Notes: generated from the letters alone by a model not told the origin. A stretch of 64,000 bases of DNA from Bacillota bacterium (GCA_023415775.1 JAEZJM010000011.1:1-64000), one strand, 5' to 3'. Positions 49,418 to 57,255 are shown, counted from the first letter of the stretch. Made by a program: numbers and translations.

Positions 49418-49684
49418 TTATTGAAAGGTAAAATATATATGGTGGATGAAGCTCGGCAGCGGTTTTAAAATGCTGTCAAGCTCTTTCGTGCTTACATTTT
49501 CGGTGCTGTGCACTTCGATCAGCCCTTTGAGGATATGCGAATCTTTGGTGGAATGGTTCTCCATCTGGAGCGGTACGACTTGAGTGATTTTGGTGTCCTT
49601 TATCTTTTCGTTTATCCACAGCCATAATTGATCGGTCTTATCCGCACTTTCGATAAAGAATCTTGTAGGGTATATTTTTACCAA
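49418..49684 (-). CDS. uncharacterised 88-aa protein
   Basis: A single small minus-strand gene with a mixed alpha/beta sequence: Y-P-T-R-F-F-I-E-S at the start, W-L-W-I-N-E-K-I near residue 21, E-V-H-S-T-E-N near 58 and an aromatic C-terminal strand (I-H-H-I-Y-F-T-F). No signal peptide or motif. A -10-like TATAAT exists upstream on the same strand near 49,735. I do not recognise a family. Confidence 0.6.
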   Translation of the reverse strand: MVKIYPTRFFIESADKTDQLWLWINEKIKDTKITQVVPLQMENHSTKDSHILKGLIEVHSTENVSTKELDSILKPLPSFIHHIYFTFQ

Positions 49685-49935
49685 TGTCGTTTCCTCCGTA
49701 AATTGAGATTGTTGTTTTTGCTGCAGTGTGCTTTATTATACCACATAATGTGCCGGAGTTGGCGGGTGTCGTGTAAAAATAACCGCGTATGGGGGATTAG
49801 CGTGGCCGGGGGCGCCGGGCGCAAAGGTGCAGGGTGATTCCTGCCTGATTGCAGGATTTTGGTTAATCATAATTGAAGAAGTGCGTAATAAAAAGCCACA
49901 AGTCACGGCATATTTTCAATTCGGAGGCGGGTATT

Positions 49936-50691
49936 GTGAAAAAGTGGGTTTGCAATGTTTGCGGCTATGTACATGAAGGGGACAATCCGCCCGACGTATG
50001 TCCGATATGCGGTGTCGGACCGGAGGAGTTCAGCCTGCAGGCCGACGCGCCCAAGGGGGCAGCGCCGGCCAGGCGCTGGAAATGCACGGTGTGCGATTAT
50101 ATTCATGTAGGTGATGAACCGCCGGACGTTTGTCCTGTTTGCAACGAGGGTAAAGACAAGTTTATACTGTTGGTCGATGAAATCGCCGAACTTACCGCGG
50201 AGGCTATCCTGGCGACTGACGAGGGAACGGCCAATGCCGCCCTGGATGCCGTGTCCTACGGTTTGTACGTCGTCTCGTCGGCGAAGGACGGAAAGATAAA
50301 CGGACAGATAGCAAACGCCGTGTTTCAGGTTACCGCCAAGCCGCCGCAAATTGCCCTGTGCCTGAATAAGCTTAACCTGACGACCGATTTTATTCTGGCC
50401 AGCGGCAAAGTGGCCGTATCGATTCTCGCCCAGGATCAGCGCGATATGGTGAGGATATTCGGGTACCAATCCGGCCGCACCGCCGATAAGTTTGCCGCGG
50501 TCAAATACATTCCCGGCAGGAACGGCTGCCCGATATTGCAAAACTGCCTGGGGTACCTGGAGGCGGAGGTTTTGCCTGACAAAACTACCGATGTCGGCAC
50601 CCATATGCTATTTGTCGCAAAAGTCACTGCCGGGAAACTGGCGGGCACAAGCGACGCGCTTACGTATGCTTTTTATCGCAGGATGAAGTAG
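49936..50691 (+). CDS. flavin reductase with two N-terminal rubredoxin-like domains (Hrb type)
   Basis: GTG 49936 follows GGAGGCGGG. The 251-residue protein has two tandem rubredoxin-like modules, residues ~1-38 (C-x2-C-G-Y...C-P-I-C-G) and ~48-84 (C-x2-C-D-Y...C-P-V-C), each with four Cys for one Fe. Residues ~95-251 are a flavin-reductase-like FMN domain (S-Y-G-L-Y-V-V-S-S, N-G-Q-I-A-N-A-V-F-Q-V). This resembles high-molecular-weight rubredoxin (Hrb) of acetogens, an electron donor to flavodiiron NO/O2 reductases. Hrb usually has one rubredoxin; here there are two, at the N-terminal end. Confidence 0.85.
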   Translation: MKKWVCNVCGYVHEGDNPPDVCPICGVGPEEFSLQADAPKGAAPARRWKCTVCDYIHVGDEPPDVCPVCNEGKDKFILLVDEIAELTAEAILATDEGTANAALDAVSYGLYVVSSAKDGKINGQIANAVFQVTAKPPQIALCLNKLNLTTDFILASGKVAVSILAQDQRDMVRIFGYQSGRTADKFAAVKYIPGRNGCPILQNCLGYLEAEVLPDKTTDVGTHMLFVAKVTAGKLAGTSDALTYAFYRRMK

Positions 50692-50731
50692 ATTATCGGC
50701 GATTGGAGCGGCAAAACATCATCGGTGGGGG

Positions 50732-51130
50732 ATGGCTATGCGCGTTCTGGTTTTAGATGATTCCGATGTAATGCGGAAAATCCTTACAAGGCATTTGCTA
50801 TCATTGGGCCTCCAGGAAAGTGAAATCTTTGAAGCTCATAACGGCGCTGAAGCTTTGCGCAAACTTAACTCATATACCTTTGACCTCCTCATATTGGATA
50901 TTGTTATGGAAGGGGTCGACGGCATCGCCGTTTTCAAGGAAGCCAGGCAGATTCAGCCTAACGCGCGAATCGTGATGTGCAGCAGTTTCGGTGAAGCCAA
51001 CACGGTTATAGATTTGGTCAACATGGGGATTGATGATTTTATCTTGAAACCGTTTTCTCAGGAACGGGTGGTGGAGACGCTTTCCCGTAATATAGTGGCG
51101 GCTGGTACCGGAAAAAGACGCAAGAAGTAA
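50732..51130 (+). CDS. CheY-like single-domain response regulator
   Basis: Starts at ATG 50732 or ATG 50738. The ~132-residue product is one receiver domain: acidic pair L-D-D-S (residues ~9-11), phospho-acceptor Asp in L-I-L-D-I-V (near 55), Ser in M-C-S-S-F (83-86) and Lys in I-L-K-P-F (near 109). No output domain. It could act in chemotaxis or as a phospho-relay intermediate; no histidine kinase is adjacent. Ends in a Lys/Arg tail followed by a terminator. Confidence 0.85.
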   Translation: MAMRVLVLDDSDVMRKILTRHLLSLGLQESEIFEAHNGAEALRKLNSYTFDLLILDIVMEGVDGIAVFKEARQIQPNARIVMCSSFGEANTVIDLVNMGIDDFILKPFSQERVVETLSRNIVAAGTGKRRKK

Positions 51131-51140
51131 GCCGGAATAG

Positions 51141-51168
51141 AAAAGCAGGCTAGCATAGCCTGCTTTTT
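51141..51168. terminator. terminator between response regulator and convergent gene
   Basis: AAAAGCAGGCTA pairs with TAGCCTGCTTTTT around GCA. It serves the + strand gene and probably also the minus-strand gene ending at 51205. Confidence 0.85.
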
Positions 51169-51204
51169 GCGCCGGTTTTTTGGGCCTGCCGGGGCGGGCT
51201 GGTA

Positions 51205-51702
51205 TTATTGCGATATTACCACGGCGATCAGATGTCCGTAGCCTTGTTCGAGGCGGAGTTTGTCCGTGGGCTTGGCGTGGGTTGTGGCCGCATAGACGAT
51301 AAGGCGGTAGTCGTGGAGTCCGCCGCCATGGCTGTCGTCGATCGCGTAAAGCACAGGGGCAAGATGATGCCTGATCGGGTCGACGTTATCCATAACGGCG
51401 GGATTTACGCGGAAGTTTTCGTCTCGTTGAATGTATCTGCCGACCCCGACGTCTTGCCCGGTGTCGTTGGTAACTTCAAACTGCCCGAACAGCATTACGA
51501 TGTCGGTGGGAAGCAAGTCGAGGCTAAGGTGGTAGACCTTCATGAAGGGGCCGGCGGATACCGTATTGACGGGAATGAACGTAACCTTTTCCGTCGTGTC
51601 TCTGAATACTTTTACTGTCGCGCCGGTCGGGAGGGGAGGCTGGGCCTGGGCGGTAGCCGAGAAAGCGAGGATCAAAACCAGTATCAGCAATGCTTTTTTC
51701 AT
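51205..51702 (-). CDS. exported protein of unknown function
   Basis: A 165-residue protein with a clear signal peptide (K-K-A, hydrophobic L/I/V/F core, A-Q-A-Q cut near residue 20). The mature part is beta-rich: V-K-V-F-R-D-T-T, Q-F-E-V-T-N-D-T-G-Q-D-V-G-V-G-R-Y-I near residue 75-90 and H-D-Y-R-L-I-V-Y. A periplasmic location is expected. I do not recognise a family. Confidence 0.65.
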   Translation of the reverse strand: MKKALLILVLILAFSATAQAQPPLPTGATVKVFRDTTEKVTFIPVNTVSAGPFMKVYHLSLDLLPTDIVMLFGQFEVTNDTGQDVGVGRYIQRDENFRVNPAVMDNVDPIRHHLAPVLYAIDDSHGGGLHDYRLIVYAATTHAKPTDKLRLEQGYGHLIAVVISQ

Positions 51703-51869
51703 GGTGACAGCTCCTTTGGAAAGATATTCCTCATAATATAAATATCATAGTTTGACAAAATTATCACCCTGTTCTTTGCGGCGATTGCGATGCTCCGGTG
51801 CGAGCCGAAGCTTTCCGCCGGGCGCGGGGACTTTTTGGCCGTGGGGGATAACGTTTGGGGGTTTAAGGT

Positions 51870-52382
51870 ATGGTTTTTTTCGGGCATGTGGGGCTTACGG
51901 CGGCGGCCGCGAGGCTGGCCGAGAAGGGAACGGGGGCGCGGCTGGATTACCGGCTGGTGATCGCGGGCTCGCTGTTTCCGGATGTGATCGACAAGCCGAT
52001 GTTCATGCTGTTTTCCGGGGTGCCGAGCGGCCGCTTTTTCACGCATACGCTGCTGGTGGCGGTGGCGCTGCTGGGTGTGGGGGTTTATAGGTATATGAGG
52101 GGCAGGGGGACCGGCGCGCTGGCGTTCGGCGGGGCGGTGCTGGGTCACGATCTGCTCGATTCGATGTGGGTTTATCCGCAGTCTTTTTTCTGGCCTTTGC
52201 TGGGCTTGGGCTTCGAGCCTGACGGGTCTGCGGACTGGCTGGCCGGGGTGGCCGATAATTTGTATAACGATCCCGCCGTCTTTGTTCCCGAGGCGGCCGG
52301 CGCCTGCATAGCGGCGTATATGGGGCTGAGGGCATGGCGCCGCGGGGGTGGGGATTTTTTGCGGACGGGAAGGTATGGCTAG
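51870..52382 (+). CDS. YdjM-like membrane-bound metal-dependent hydrolase
   Basis: A 170-residue membrane protein with 3-4 hydrophobic segments. It has F-F-G-H-V-G-L-T near the start, G-S-L-F-P-D-V-I-D-K-P near residue 33, R-F-F-T-H-T-L-L near 50 and G-H-D-L-L-D near 90, the pattern of the YdjM/DUF457 family whose His and Asp bind metal. Substrate unknown. It is followed by a terminator (52386-52410) and then by the SOS-controlled dinB; E. coli ydjM is itself LexA-regulated. Confidence 0.75.
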   Translation: MVFFGHVGLTAAAARLAEKGTGARLDYRLVIAGSLFPDVIDKPMFMLFSGVPSGRFFTHTLLVAVALLGVGVYRYMRGRGTGALAFGGAVLGHDLLDSMWVYPQSFFWPLLGLGFEPDGSADWLAGVADNLYNDPAVFVPEAAGACIAAYMGLRAWRRGGGDFLRTGRYG

Positions 52383-52385
52383 AAG

Positions 52386-52410
52386 GCAGGCCTGGCGGGC
52401 CTGCTTTTTT
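52386..52410 (+). terminator. terminator after ydjM-like gene
   Basis: GCAGGCC pairs with GGCCTGC around TGGCG, then TTTTTT. It separates this gene from the dinB promoter. Confidence 0.85.
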
Positions 52411-52453
52411 GTGCCTGTCCGTCGAACAGGCGGGTTTCCAGTAATTACCCCTC

Positions 52454-52504
52454 TTTACATGCATACTTGTCCGCCGTTATACTAAAAATACGAACATGTG
52501 TTTG
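52454..52504 (+). promoter_or_regulatory. dinB promoter with LexA (SOS) box
   Basis: TTTACA (52454-52459) and TATACT (52478-52483), 18-base spacer. CGAACATGTGTTTG at 52491-52504 fits the Gram-positive LexA consensus CGAAC-N4-GTTYG exactly and covers the expected transcription start. DNA damage should relieve this repression. Confidence 0.85.
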
Positions 52505-52521
52505 GTTTAGGCGGTGAGGGT

Positions 52522-53760
52522 TTGGCCAGGACGGTGCTGCATGTCGATCTGAATAATTTCTACGCGTCGGTGGAGTGCCTGTACCGGCCGGAGCTGCGCG
52601 GGCTGCCGGTGGCGGTGACCGGCGATGTGGCGGCGCGGCACGGCATCATCCTGGCGAAGAATAATCTGGCCAAGGGGTGCGGGGTGAAGACGGGGGAGGT
52701 TATCTGGCAGGCGAAGCAGAAGTGCCCCGGACTGGTGTGCCTGCCGCCGGATTTCCGTAAGTATCTGCGTTTTTCCCGGCTGGCGCGGGCGATTTACGCC
52801 GATTATACCGATCAGATCGAGGCTTTCGGGATCGATGAGGCGTGGCTGGATGTGACCGGCTCGGTGCGCCTGTTCGGCGACGGAGCGGCGATCGCGGACG
52901 CCATCCGCCGCCGGCTGCGCGAGGGGCTGGGGGTGACGGCGTCGGTGGGTGTGTCGTTCAACAAGATTTTCGCCAAACTGGGCAGCGACATGAAGAAGCC
53001 GGACGCGACGACGGTGATAACGGCGGGGAATTTCCGCGAGCTGGTGTGGCCGCTGCCGGTGGGGGAGCTGCTGTATGTGGGGCGCTCTACGAAAAGCAGG
53101 CTGGCGAACAGGGCGGTTTATACGATCGGCGATTTGGCGGGACGCGAGGTGAAGGCTCTCCGCCTGCTGCTGGGGGTGTGGGGGGAGACGCTGTGGCATT
53201 TCGCCAACGGGCTGGACGATTCGCCGGTGCGCCGCAGCGGGGAAGAAGGGTTTATAAAGTCGGTGGGCAACAGCACGACGACGCCGCGCGATCTGCTGTC
53301 GGAGGAGGATGTGAGGCTGATCGTGTTCGTGCTGGCGGAGAGCGTGGCCGCGCGCCTAAGGCGGCACGGGCTGAAGTGCCGGACGGTGGCGGTGAGCGTG
53401 CGGGACGCGGAGCTGTTCTCTTTCGAGCGCCAGGGTAAGCTGGCGGCGCCGTCCTGTGTTTCGTCGGATATCGCGGCGCGGGCGATGGGGCTTTTCCGGG
53501 AGCACTACGGCTGGGAGAAGCCGATCCGCAGCATCGGTGTCCGCGGCGCGGAGCTGGTGACGGCGGACAGCCTGACGCAGCTCGATCTATTCGCGGCGGA
53601 TACGGCGGACAGGGAGGCGCTGGAGAGGACGGTGGACGGTATAAGGCAGCGGTTCGGGCCTTACAGCGTGCAGCGCTGCGCTATGCTTCAGGACCGCGCT
53701 TTGACGGGGTTCAATCCCAAGGATGATCATGTGATTCATCCGATATCATTCTTCCGGTAG
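52522..53760 (+). CDS. dinB: DNA polymerase IV
   Basis: TTG 52522 is chosen because the longer start (GTG 52498) falls inside the LexA box. The 412-residue Y-family polymerase begins with V-L-H-V-D-L-N-N-F-Y-A-S-V-E (catalytic Asp and Glu), has G-I-D-E-A-W-L-D-V-T near 107 (two catalytic acidic residues), G-V-S-F-N-K-I-F-A-K-L near 150 and a little-finger domain. The usual S-I-D-E is I-D-E-A here. It bypasses DNA lesions without proofreading. Directly followed by a small gene (13 nt). Confidence 0.93.
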   Translation: MARTVLHVDLNNFYASVECLYRPELRGLPVAVTGDVAARHGIILAKNNLAKGCGVKTGEVIWQAKQKCPGLVCLPPDFRKYLRFSRLARAIYADYTDQIEAFGIDEAWLDVTGSVRLFGDGAAIADAIRRRLREGLGVTASVGVSFNKIFAKLGSDMKKPDATTVITAGNFRELVWPLPVGELLYVGRSTKSRLANRAVYTIGDLAGREVKALRLLLGVWGETLWHFANGLDDSPVRRSGEEGFIKSVGNSTTTPRDLLSEEDVRLIVFVLAESVAARLRRHGLKCRTVAVSVRDAELFSFERQGKLAAPSCVSSDIAARAMGLFREHYGWEKPIRSIGVRGAELVTADSLTQLDLFAADTADREALERTVDGIRQRFGPYSVQRCAMLQDRALTGFNPKDDHVIHPISFFR

Positions 53761-53772
53761 GTGAGGGGCTAT

Positions 53773-54003
53773 ATGGGCAAGACGTTCGTGAAGGTGACGG
53801 CGGAGCACGACGAGGGCGGCCGGGTAAGGCCGCTCGTGGTTACGTGGACCGATGGCCGGCGGTATGAGGTGGACAGGGTGACGGACGTGCGGCAGGCGCC
53901 GTCCTTAAAGGGCGGCGGCCTGGGGGTGAGGTATACCTGCCGGATACGGGGCAAGGAGATATATTTGTTCTGCGACGAGGGAAAGTGGTTTGTGGAGAGG
54001 TGA
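53773..54003 (+). CDS. small conserved protein downstream of dinB
   Basis: ATG 53773 follows GTGAGGGG. The 76-residue, basic protein has T-W-T-D-G-R-R-Y-E-V near residue 27 and G-V-R-Y-T-C-R-I-R-G-K-E-I-Y-L-F near 52, a small beta fold. It probably shares the LexA-controlled dinB transcript. No function known to me. Confidence 0.65.
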   Translation: MGKTFVKVTAEHDEGGRVRPLVVTWTDGRRYEVDRVTDVRQAPSLKGGGLGVRYTCRIRGKEIYLFCDEGKWFVER

Positions 54004-54036
54004 GCCGGAAAAAGTTTTCCCAGCGGACAGTAATGC

Positions 54037-54045
54037 TGGTATAAT
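54037..54045 (+). promoter_or_regulatory. extended -10 promoter before small Cys protein genes
   Basis: TGGTATAAT is a perfect -10 with the TG extension; the -35 (TTTCCC) is poor, as allowed for extended -10 promoters. It would drive 54087-54451. Confidence 0.55.
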
Positions 54046-54086
54046 ATAAGGTGACGCGATTTTATACGGTTCCCGGAGGATGCGCG

Positions 54087-54290
54087 ATGCCGCCAGCGAA
54101 ACCGTTGTGCCTTTTGTGCCGTCATTATTACGTGACGTGGGACAGGGACTTTCCCTATGGCTGCAGGACGATGGGGTTCAAGAGCAAGGCCGCTCCGTGC
54201 CTGGTGACGAAGGATGCTTCTGGGCTGGAGTGTTTGTCTTTCGCCGCGAAGGCGGCGAAAGGGGAGCAGGATAATGACGGAGCGAGGTAG
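54087..54290 (+). CDS. small Cys-rich conserved protein
   Basis: ATG 54087 follows CCCGGAGGATG. The 67-residue protein has C-L-L-C-R-H-Y-Y-V-T-W-D near residue 8, P-Y-G-C-R-T-M-G-F near 29, C-L-V-T near 43 and S-G-L-E-C-L-S-F near 51, i.e. five Cys around a probable metal site. Such proteins are sometimes mislabelled as uracil-DNA glycosylase in related genomes; no glycosylase motif exists here. Function unknown. Confidence 0.6.
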   Translation: MPPAKPLCLLCRHYYVTWDRDFPYGCRTMGFKSKAAPCLVTKDASGLECLSFAAKAAKGEQDNDGAR

Positions 54291-54295
54291 GAACG

Positions 54296-54451
54296 ATGTT
54301 CAGAGTGAGGCATGAGTGCGGAGGAATCGCCCATCTGGTGGGCAAGCAGCCGGTTCACGGCTGGAATCTTTATTGCTGCGACCGGTGCGGCGAGGCTTAT
54401 TACCGCTGGATAACCCAGACGATGCTCGACCAGGCTCTGAAACAGGGCTAG
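54296..54451 (+). CDS. 51-aa protein with Cys motif
   Basis: ATG 54296 lies 5 nt after the previous gene with AGGTAGGA as RBS. The 51-residue product has E-C-G-G near residue 7 and Y-C-C-D-R-C-G near 29, a likely zinc site, then an Arg/Gln helix. It is part of the same short operon. No family recognised. Confidence 0.5.
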   Translation: MFRVRHECGGIAHLVGKQPVHGWNLYCCDRCGEAYYRWITQTMLDQALKQG

Positions 54452-54468
54452 CCAGGACGGGAATTTTT

Positions 54469-54519
54469 GTGGAAAATTGTGGGAAATAAGTGGAATTTTT
54501 TGGAAATATGTGGTATGAT
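54469..54519 (+). promoter_or_regulatory. helically phased GTGG repeats and extended -10 promoter
   Basis: The tetramer (G/T)TGG followed by AAA/AAT-rich sequence recurs at 54469, 54479, 54490, 54500 and 54510, a 10-11 base period, so all copies face one side of the helix and the A-tracts are phased (bent DNA). TGGTATGAT at 54511-54519 is an extended -10. It precedes the gene at 54554. Binding protein unknown. Confidence 0.45.
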
Positions 54520-54553
54520 AAACCCGCGTAGTTGATTGCTAAGCGGGGTGTGG

Positions 54554-54751
54554 ATGTTGACCAACAATTTTGTCGAGGGCGAGCTGGAGTGCTTTTTCGC
54601 GGCGAACCCGGGGGCCCGTCGGGCCGGGGAGGCTGAGCTGATGGAGCTTTGGCGCCGCTGGATCGCCGAGCGGGTGCCGAATCTGGCGCTGGCCCATATG
54701 ACGATCGAGCAGGTAATGCGGTACCGGGGCGGTAGTGCCCCGGCGGATTAG
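54554..54751 (+). CDS. uncharacterised 65-aa protein
   Basis: ATG 54554 (upstream TTG 54536 possible). The helical product has F-V-E-G-E-L-E-C-F-F, E-L-M-E-L-W-R-R-W-I-A-E-R and M-T-I-E-Q-V-M-R-Y. Conserved-looking composition but no family recognised. The phased repeat block just upstream suggests special regulation. Confidence 0.5.
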   Translation: MLTNNFVEGELECFFAANPGARRAGEAELMELWRRWIAERVPNLALAHMTIEQVMRYRGGSAPAD

Positions 54752-54763
54752 GGCAGGGATAAC

Positions 54764-54791
54764 AAAAAGCTTCGCGCAGGCGAAGCTTTTT
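54764..54791. terminator. bidirectional terminator
   Basis: AAAAAGCTTCG pairs with CGAAGCTTTTT around CGCAGG; it works on both strands between the + gene at 54554 and the minus gene ytaF. Confidence 0.85.
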
Positions 54792-54870
54792 GATTGGGGT
54801 CGAAGGGTGGTTTTGGGGGAAGCCAAGGCTGTCCGGAAGCGCCCGGATGAAGCTTATCGACGGCCGAAGG

Positions 54871-55497
54871 TTATTTGATGAGCCGGAAGACGGCGATGAA
54901 GACGAGGATGGCGCCCGGCAGGTAGGAGAGGCGCCTTTCCGGGCCCGGAGCGAAACTCGCGGCCAGGAGGATGCCGAGCCGTACGAGGGCCATTTGGATG
55001 AGGGCCATGACGAGCGGCGTGTAGAGGGGGAGAATGCCGATCAGGCTGGCGCCGAAGATGGCGGCCATATTGTCGAGCCCCAGGGCGATGCCCAGATAGA
55101 GGGCTTCGTGCGGGCTGATGGTTTTAGATCGGTCAAAGTCGGCGTATTCGGGGTCGGACATGATGGAGACGATTATCCGCCCGAGACGGAAGGTGAGTCG
55201 GTCGCCGCCCGTGTCGGTCAAGGTCAGTTTTTTGAGCATGTATTCCTGGAAGATGTTCCAGACCCCGAGGAGAAACAGCAGGGCCGAGCCGGCCCAGACG
55301 GCGAGGACGGGATCGACGGCGCCACCGATGAAGCGGCTGGCCAGCATGGGGACGGCCGAGCATACGGCGGTGACGAGGCCTACCACCGTCAGCGAGGCGA
55401 AGGGTATGCGGATGGTACCTGCGCCGTAGGTAATCCCGGCGAAAAAAGAGTCGAGACTTACGGCCAGGGCGAGTATGACAACATACATCAGGTCCAA
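54871..55497 (-). CDS. ytaF: sporulation membrane protein YtaF-like
   Basis: A 208-residue protein with six hydrophobic segments in two halves. The halves carry similar motifs: A-V-S-L-D-S-F-F-A-G-I-T-Y-G (near 12) and G-I-A-L-G-L-D-N-M-A-A-I (near 136), with the linker P-E-Y-A-D-F-D-R-S-K-T-I-S-P-H-E-A between them. This is the YtaF form of the MntP-like fold; MntP exports Mn2+, YtaF is linked to sporulation. Transport function is not established. Evidence for a spore-former. Confidence 0.8.
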   Translation of the reverse strand: MDLMYVVILALAVSLDSFFAGITYGAGTIRIPFASLTVVGLVTAVCSAVPMLASRFIGGAVDPVLAVWAGSALLFLLGVWNIFQEYMLKKLTLTDTGGDRLTFRLGRIIVSIMSDPEYADFDRSKTISPHEALYLGIALGLDNMAAIFGASLIGILPLYTPLVMALIQMALVRLGILLAASFAPGPERRLSYLPGAILVFIAVFRLIK

Positions 55498-55563
55498 GTG
55501 TTATCCCTCCCAGAAGCACTTCGGGGTATATTATGCCGTGCGCCGGCGGGAGGTGTAACGGCG

Positions 55564-55588
55564 GAAAAAAAGCCCCGCTGTCGCGGGG
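55564..55588 (-). terminator. minus-strand terminator
   Basis: Read on the minus strand: GCCCCGC-GACA-GCGGGGC followed by TTTTTTT. It ends the transcript of the exported protein gene at 55767-56633. The 180 bases between them hold no gene. Confidence 0.85.
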
Positions 55589-55766
55589 CGGAGTGGTGGG
55601 CATAAAAGGGTCAAGGCCGTTTAGAATACCCCAGATGCACGTCCTGATTACGACAGCATTATCAGCGCATTTTACCTTTTGGCGATAATCGCTACGAATC
55701 GCGTGCGGGTAGGCTCCGTCGGGTGTGTCGCGGATGGGGCACTATCGACGGCCGAGGAAGAGGCTG

Positions 55767-56633
55767 TTAGTAGTATTCGATTTCCTGGGTGAATGTCTGG
55801 GTGGAGGCCTGGCCGTTGGCGTCGCGGCGGGTCATGACGAGCCTGGTCCAGTTGCCCCGTTTGTCGTATTCGCCCTGGATGGAGAGGGTGACGGTGGCGG
55901 CGGGTTTGTCGGACTGATAGAAGGCGTCGGTGAGCCGCCCCCTGAGATCGTAGCGGTATTCGAGCTTGTTCTGGCTTTCCGCGTTCGGCGGGCCGTCGGG
56001 CTGGGGAGAGTTTACGGTCAGGCGGCTCAGGATGCGGCCGCTTTTGTCGTAGGCGCGTTCGATGTTTATTGTGCCGCGCTTGGTAAGGCGCGACGATTCG
56101 CGGGTGGCGAGGCCGGCGGGGCTGTATTCGTAGGCTGCTTCGTATAGGACGCCTTCGGCGTAGCGGACGGTTTTGGCGGTGACCAGGCCGCTGGCGTCCA
56201 TTGTTCCGGCGCCCAGCTCGGCCATTTTGCCGCCGAGGGTCGGGACGAGTAGTTTGAAGGTTCGGCCGGTTGGGTCGTAGCGGACAAAGTAGACGATCTG
56301 CTTGTCGCCGGCGTTTTCGACCCGTTTGACGGGGCGGCCGGCTTCGTAGGAGATTTCTTCGTTGGTGAAGCCGGGGATGAACTGTTCGCGGCTCAGGGGC
56401 TTGCCGTCGTGGGCGAAAGAGGCGGACCAGTATGATTCGCCGCTTTTGACGGTGACTTTTTTGACCGGGCCTTGGAGAGGGCCCTGAAGTTCGTCGCTGA
56501 GGAAGAGGGTGAAGATGCCGGCGGGGATGCGCTGGGGGGGCCGCTCGGCGGCGAGGGCGGCGCAGGGCAGGGCGGCGATGAAGAGGGCCGCCAGCAGGGT
56601 CGCCAGGATGCGGGTACGGAACGGTTTTTTCAT
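55767..56633 (-). CDS. exported YD-repeat-like protein
   Basis: The 288-residue product has a signal peptide (K-K-P-F-R-T-R, hydrophobic A/L core, A-L-A-A-E near residue 29). The mature part is a series of short beta hairpins resembling YD repeats: Y-D-P-T-G-R-T, Y-S-P-A-G-L-A-T-R-E, Y-D-K-S-G-R-I-L-S-R-L, Y-D-L-R-G-R-L-T-D and Y-D-K-R-G-N-W-T. It is periplasmic or surface exposed. Function unknown. Divergent from the tRNA operon. Confidence 0.7.
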   Translation of the reverse strand: MKKPFRTRILATLLAALFIAALPCAALAAERPPQRIPAGIFTLFLSDELQGPLQGPVKKVTVKSGESYWSASFAHDGKPLSREQFIPGFTNEEISYEAGRPVKRVENAGDKQIVYFVRYDPTGRTFKLLVPTLGGKMAELGAGTMDASGLVTAKTVRYAEGVLYEAAYEYSPAGLATRESSRLTKRGTINIERAYDKSGRILSRLTVNSPQPDGPPNAESQNKLEYRYDLRGRLTDAFYQSDKPAATVTLSIQGEYDKRGNWTRLVMTRRDANGQASTQTFTQEIEYY

Positions 56634-56789
56634 CGGTGATTATCCTCCTGTGATATTTATATGGCAAATATTTACATTCGAGTAAAATTTTACAAATCCT
56701 GCCAGATGTGAAAATATTTCGTCGGAAAGTGAGCAAAATTTATTCCAAAAGCCCCCATTAATTCCATTTATTTTTAGCTGCCAACCTTA

Positions 56790-56818
56790 TTGACATAAGG
56801 GTACCCCCATGATAGAAT
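56790..56818 (+). promoter_or_regulatory. tRNA operon promoter
   Basis: TTGACA (56790-56795), 17-base spacer, TAGAAT (56813-56818). It starts the transcript of the four tRNAs. Confidence 0.85.
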
Positions 56819-56852
56819 ATATTCTGTCGCAGCAGGCGCTGCCTGCTTTCAT

Positions 56853-56929
56853 GGTGGCTGTGGTGAAGCGGTTAACACGGCGGATTGTGGATCCGTTATG
56901 CGAGGGTTCGAGCCCCTCCAGTCACCCCA
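56853..56929 (+). tRNA. tRNA-His(GTG)
   Basis: Eight-base-pair acceptor GGTGGCTG/CAGTCACC including the G-1 typical of tRNA-His, anticodon stem GCGGA/TCCGT with loop TTGTGGA, T arm with TTCGAGC, encoded CCA. Confidence 0.93.
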
Positions 56930-56943
56930 CTAAATCAATACAC

Positions 56944-57019
56944 AGGGGCGTAGCCAAGTCGGTAAGGCAACGGACTTTGACTCCGTCATGCGTTGGTTCG
57001 AGTCCAGCCGCCCCTGCCA
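56944..57019 (+). tRNA. tRNA-Gln(TTG)
   Basis: Acceptor AGGGGCG/CGCCCCT, discriminator G, CCA; anticodon stem ACGGA/TCCGT with loop CTTTGAC. Confidence 0.93.
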
Positions 57020-57026
57020 CTAATGT

Positions 57027-57102
57027 GACCCACTAGCTCAGTCGGTAGAGCACCTGACTTTTAATCAGGGTGTCGATGGTTCGAGTCCATCGTGGGTCAC
57101 CA
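57027..57102 (+). tRNA. tRNA-Lys(TTT)
   Basis: Acceptor GACCCAC/GTGGGTC, discriminator A, CCA; anticodon loop CTTTTAA between CTGA and TCAG stems; T arm GATGG-TTCGAGT-CCATC. Confidence 0.93.
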
Positions 57103-57120
57103 TTTTCTATGTTTGGACAT

Positions 57121-57205
57121 GCGGGCGTGGCGGAACTGGCAGACGCGACGGACTTAGGATCCGTTGGGTAAAACCGTGGGGGTTCAAGTCCCTTCGCCCG
57201 CACCA
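57121..57205 (+). tRNA. tRNA-Leu(TAG)
   Basis: Class II tRNA: acceptor GCGGGCG/CGCCCGC, anticodon loop CTTAGGA, long variable arm, discriminator A and encoded CCA. Confidence 0.93.
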
Positions 57206-57212
57206 TATAGAT

Positions 57213-57255
57213 GAGACCGAGGCTTTCGCCCGACGGGCGGAGGTCTTGTTTTTTT
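57213..57255 (+). terminator. tRNA operon terminator
   Basis: GAGACC...GGTCTT with inner GCCCG/CGGGC hairpin, followed by GTTTTTTT. The rest of 57,256-57,390 holds no gene that I can see. Confidence 0.8.

Noticed and set aside
55672..56736. A 354-codon Arg/Pro-rich minus-strand frame
   Set aside because: It overlaps, in another frame, the exported YD-repeat-like gene, which has a signal peptide and sensible composition.
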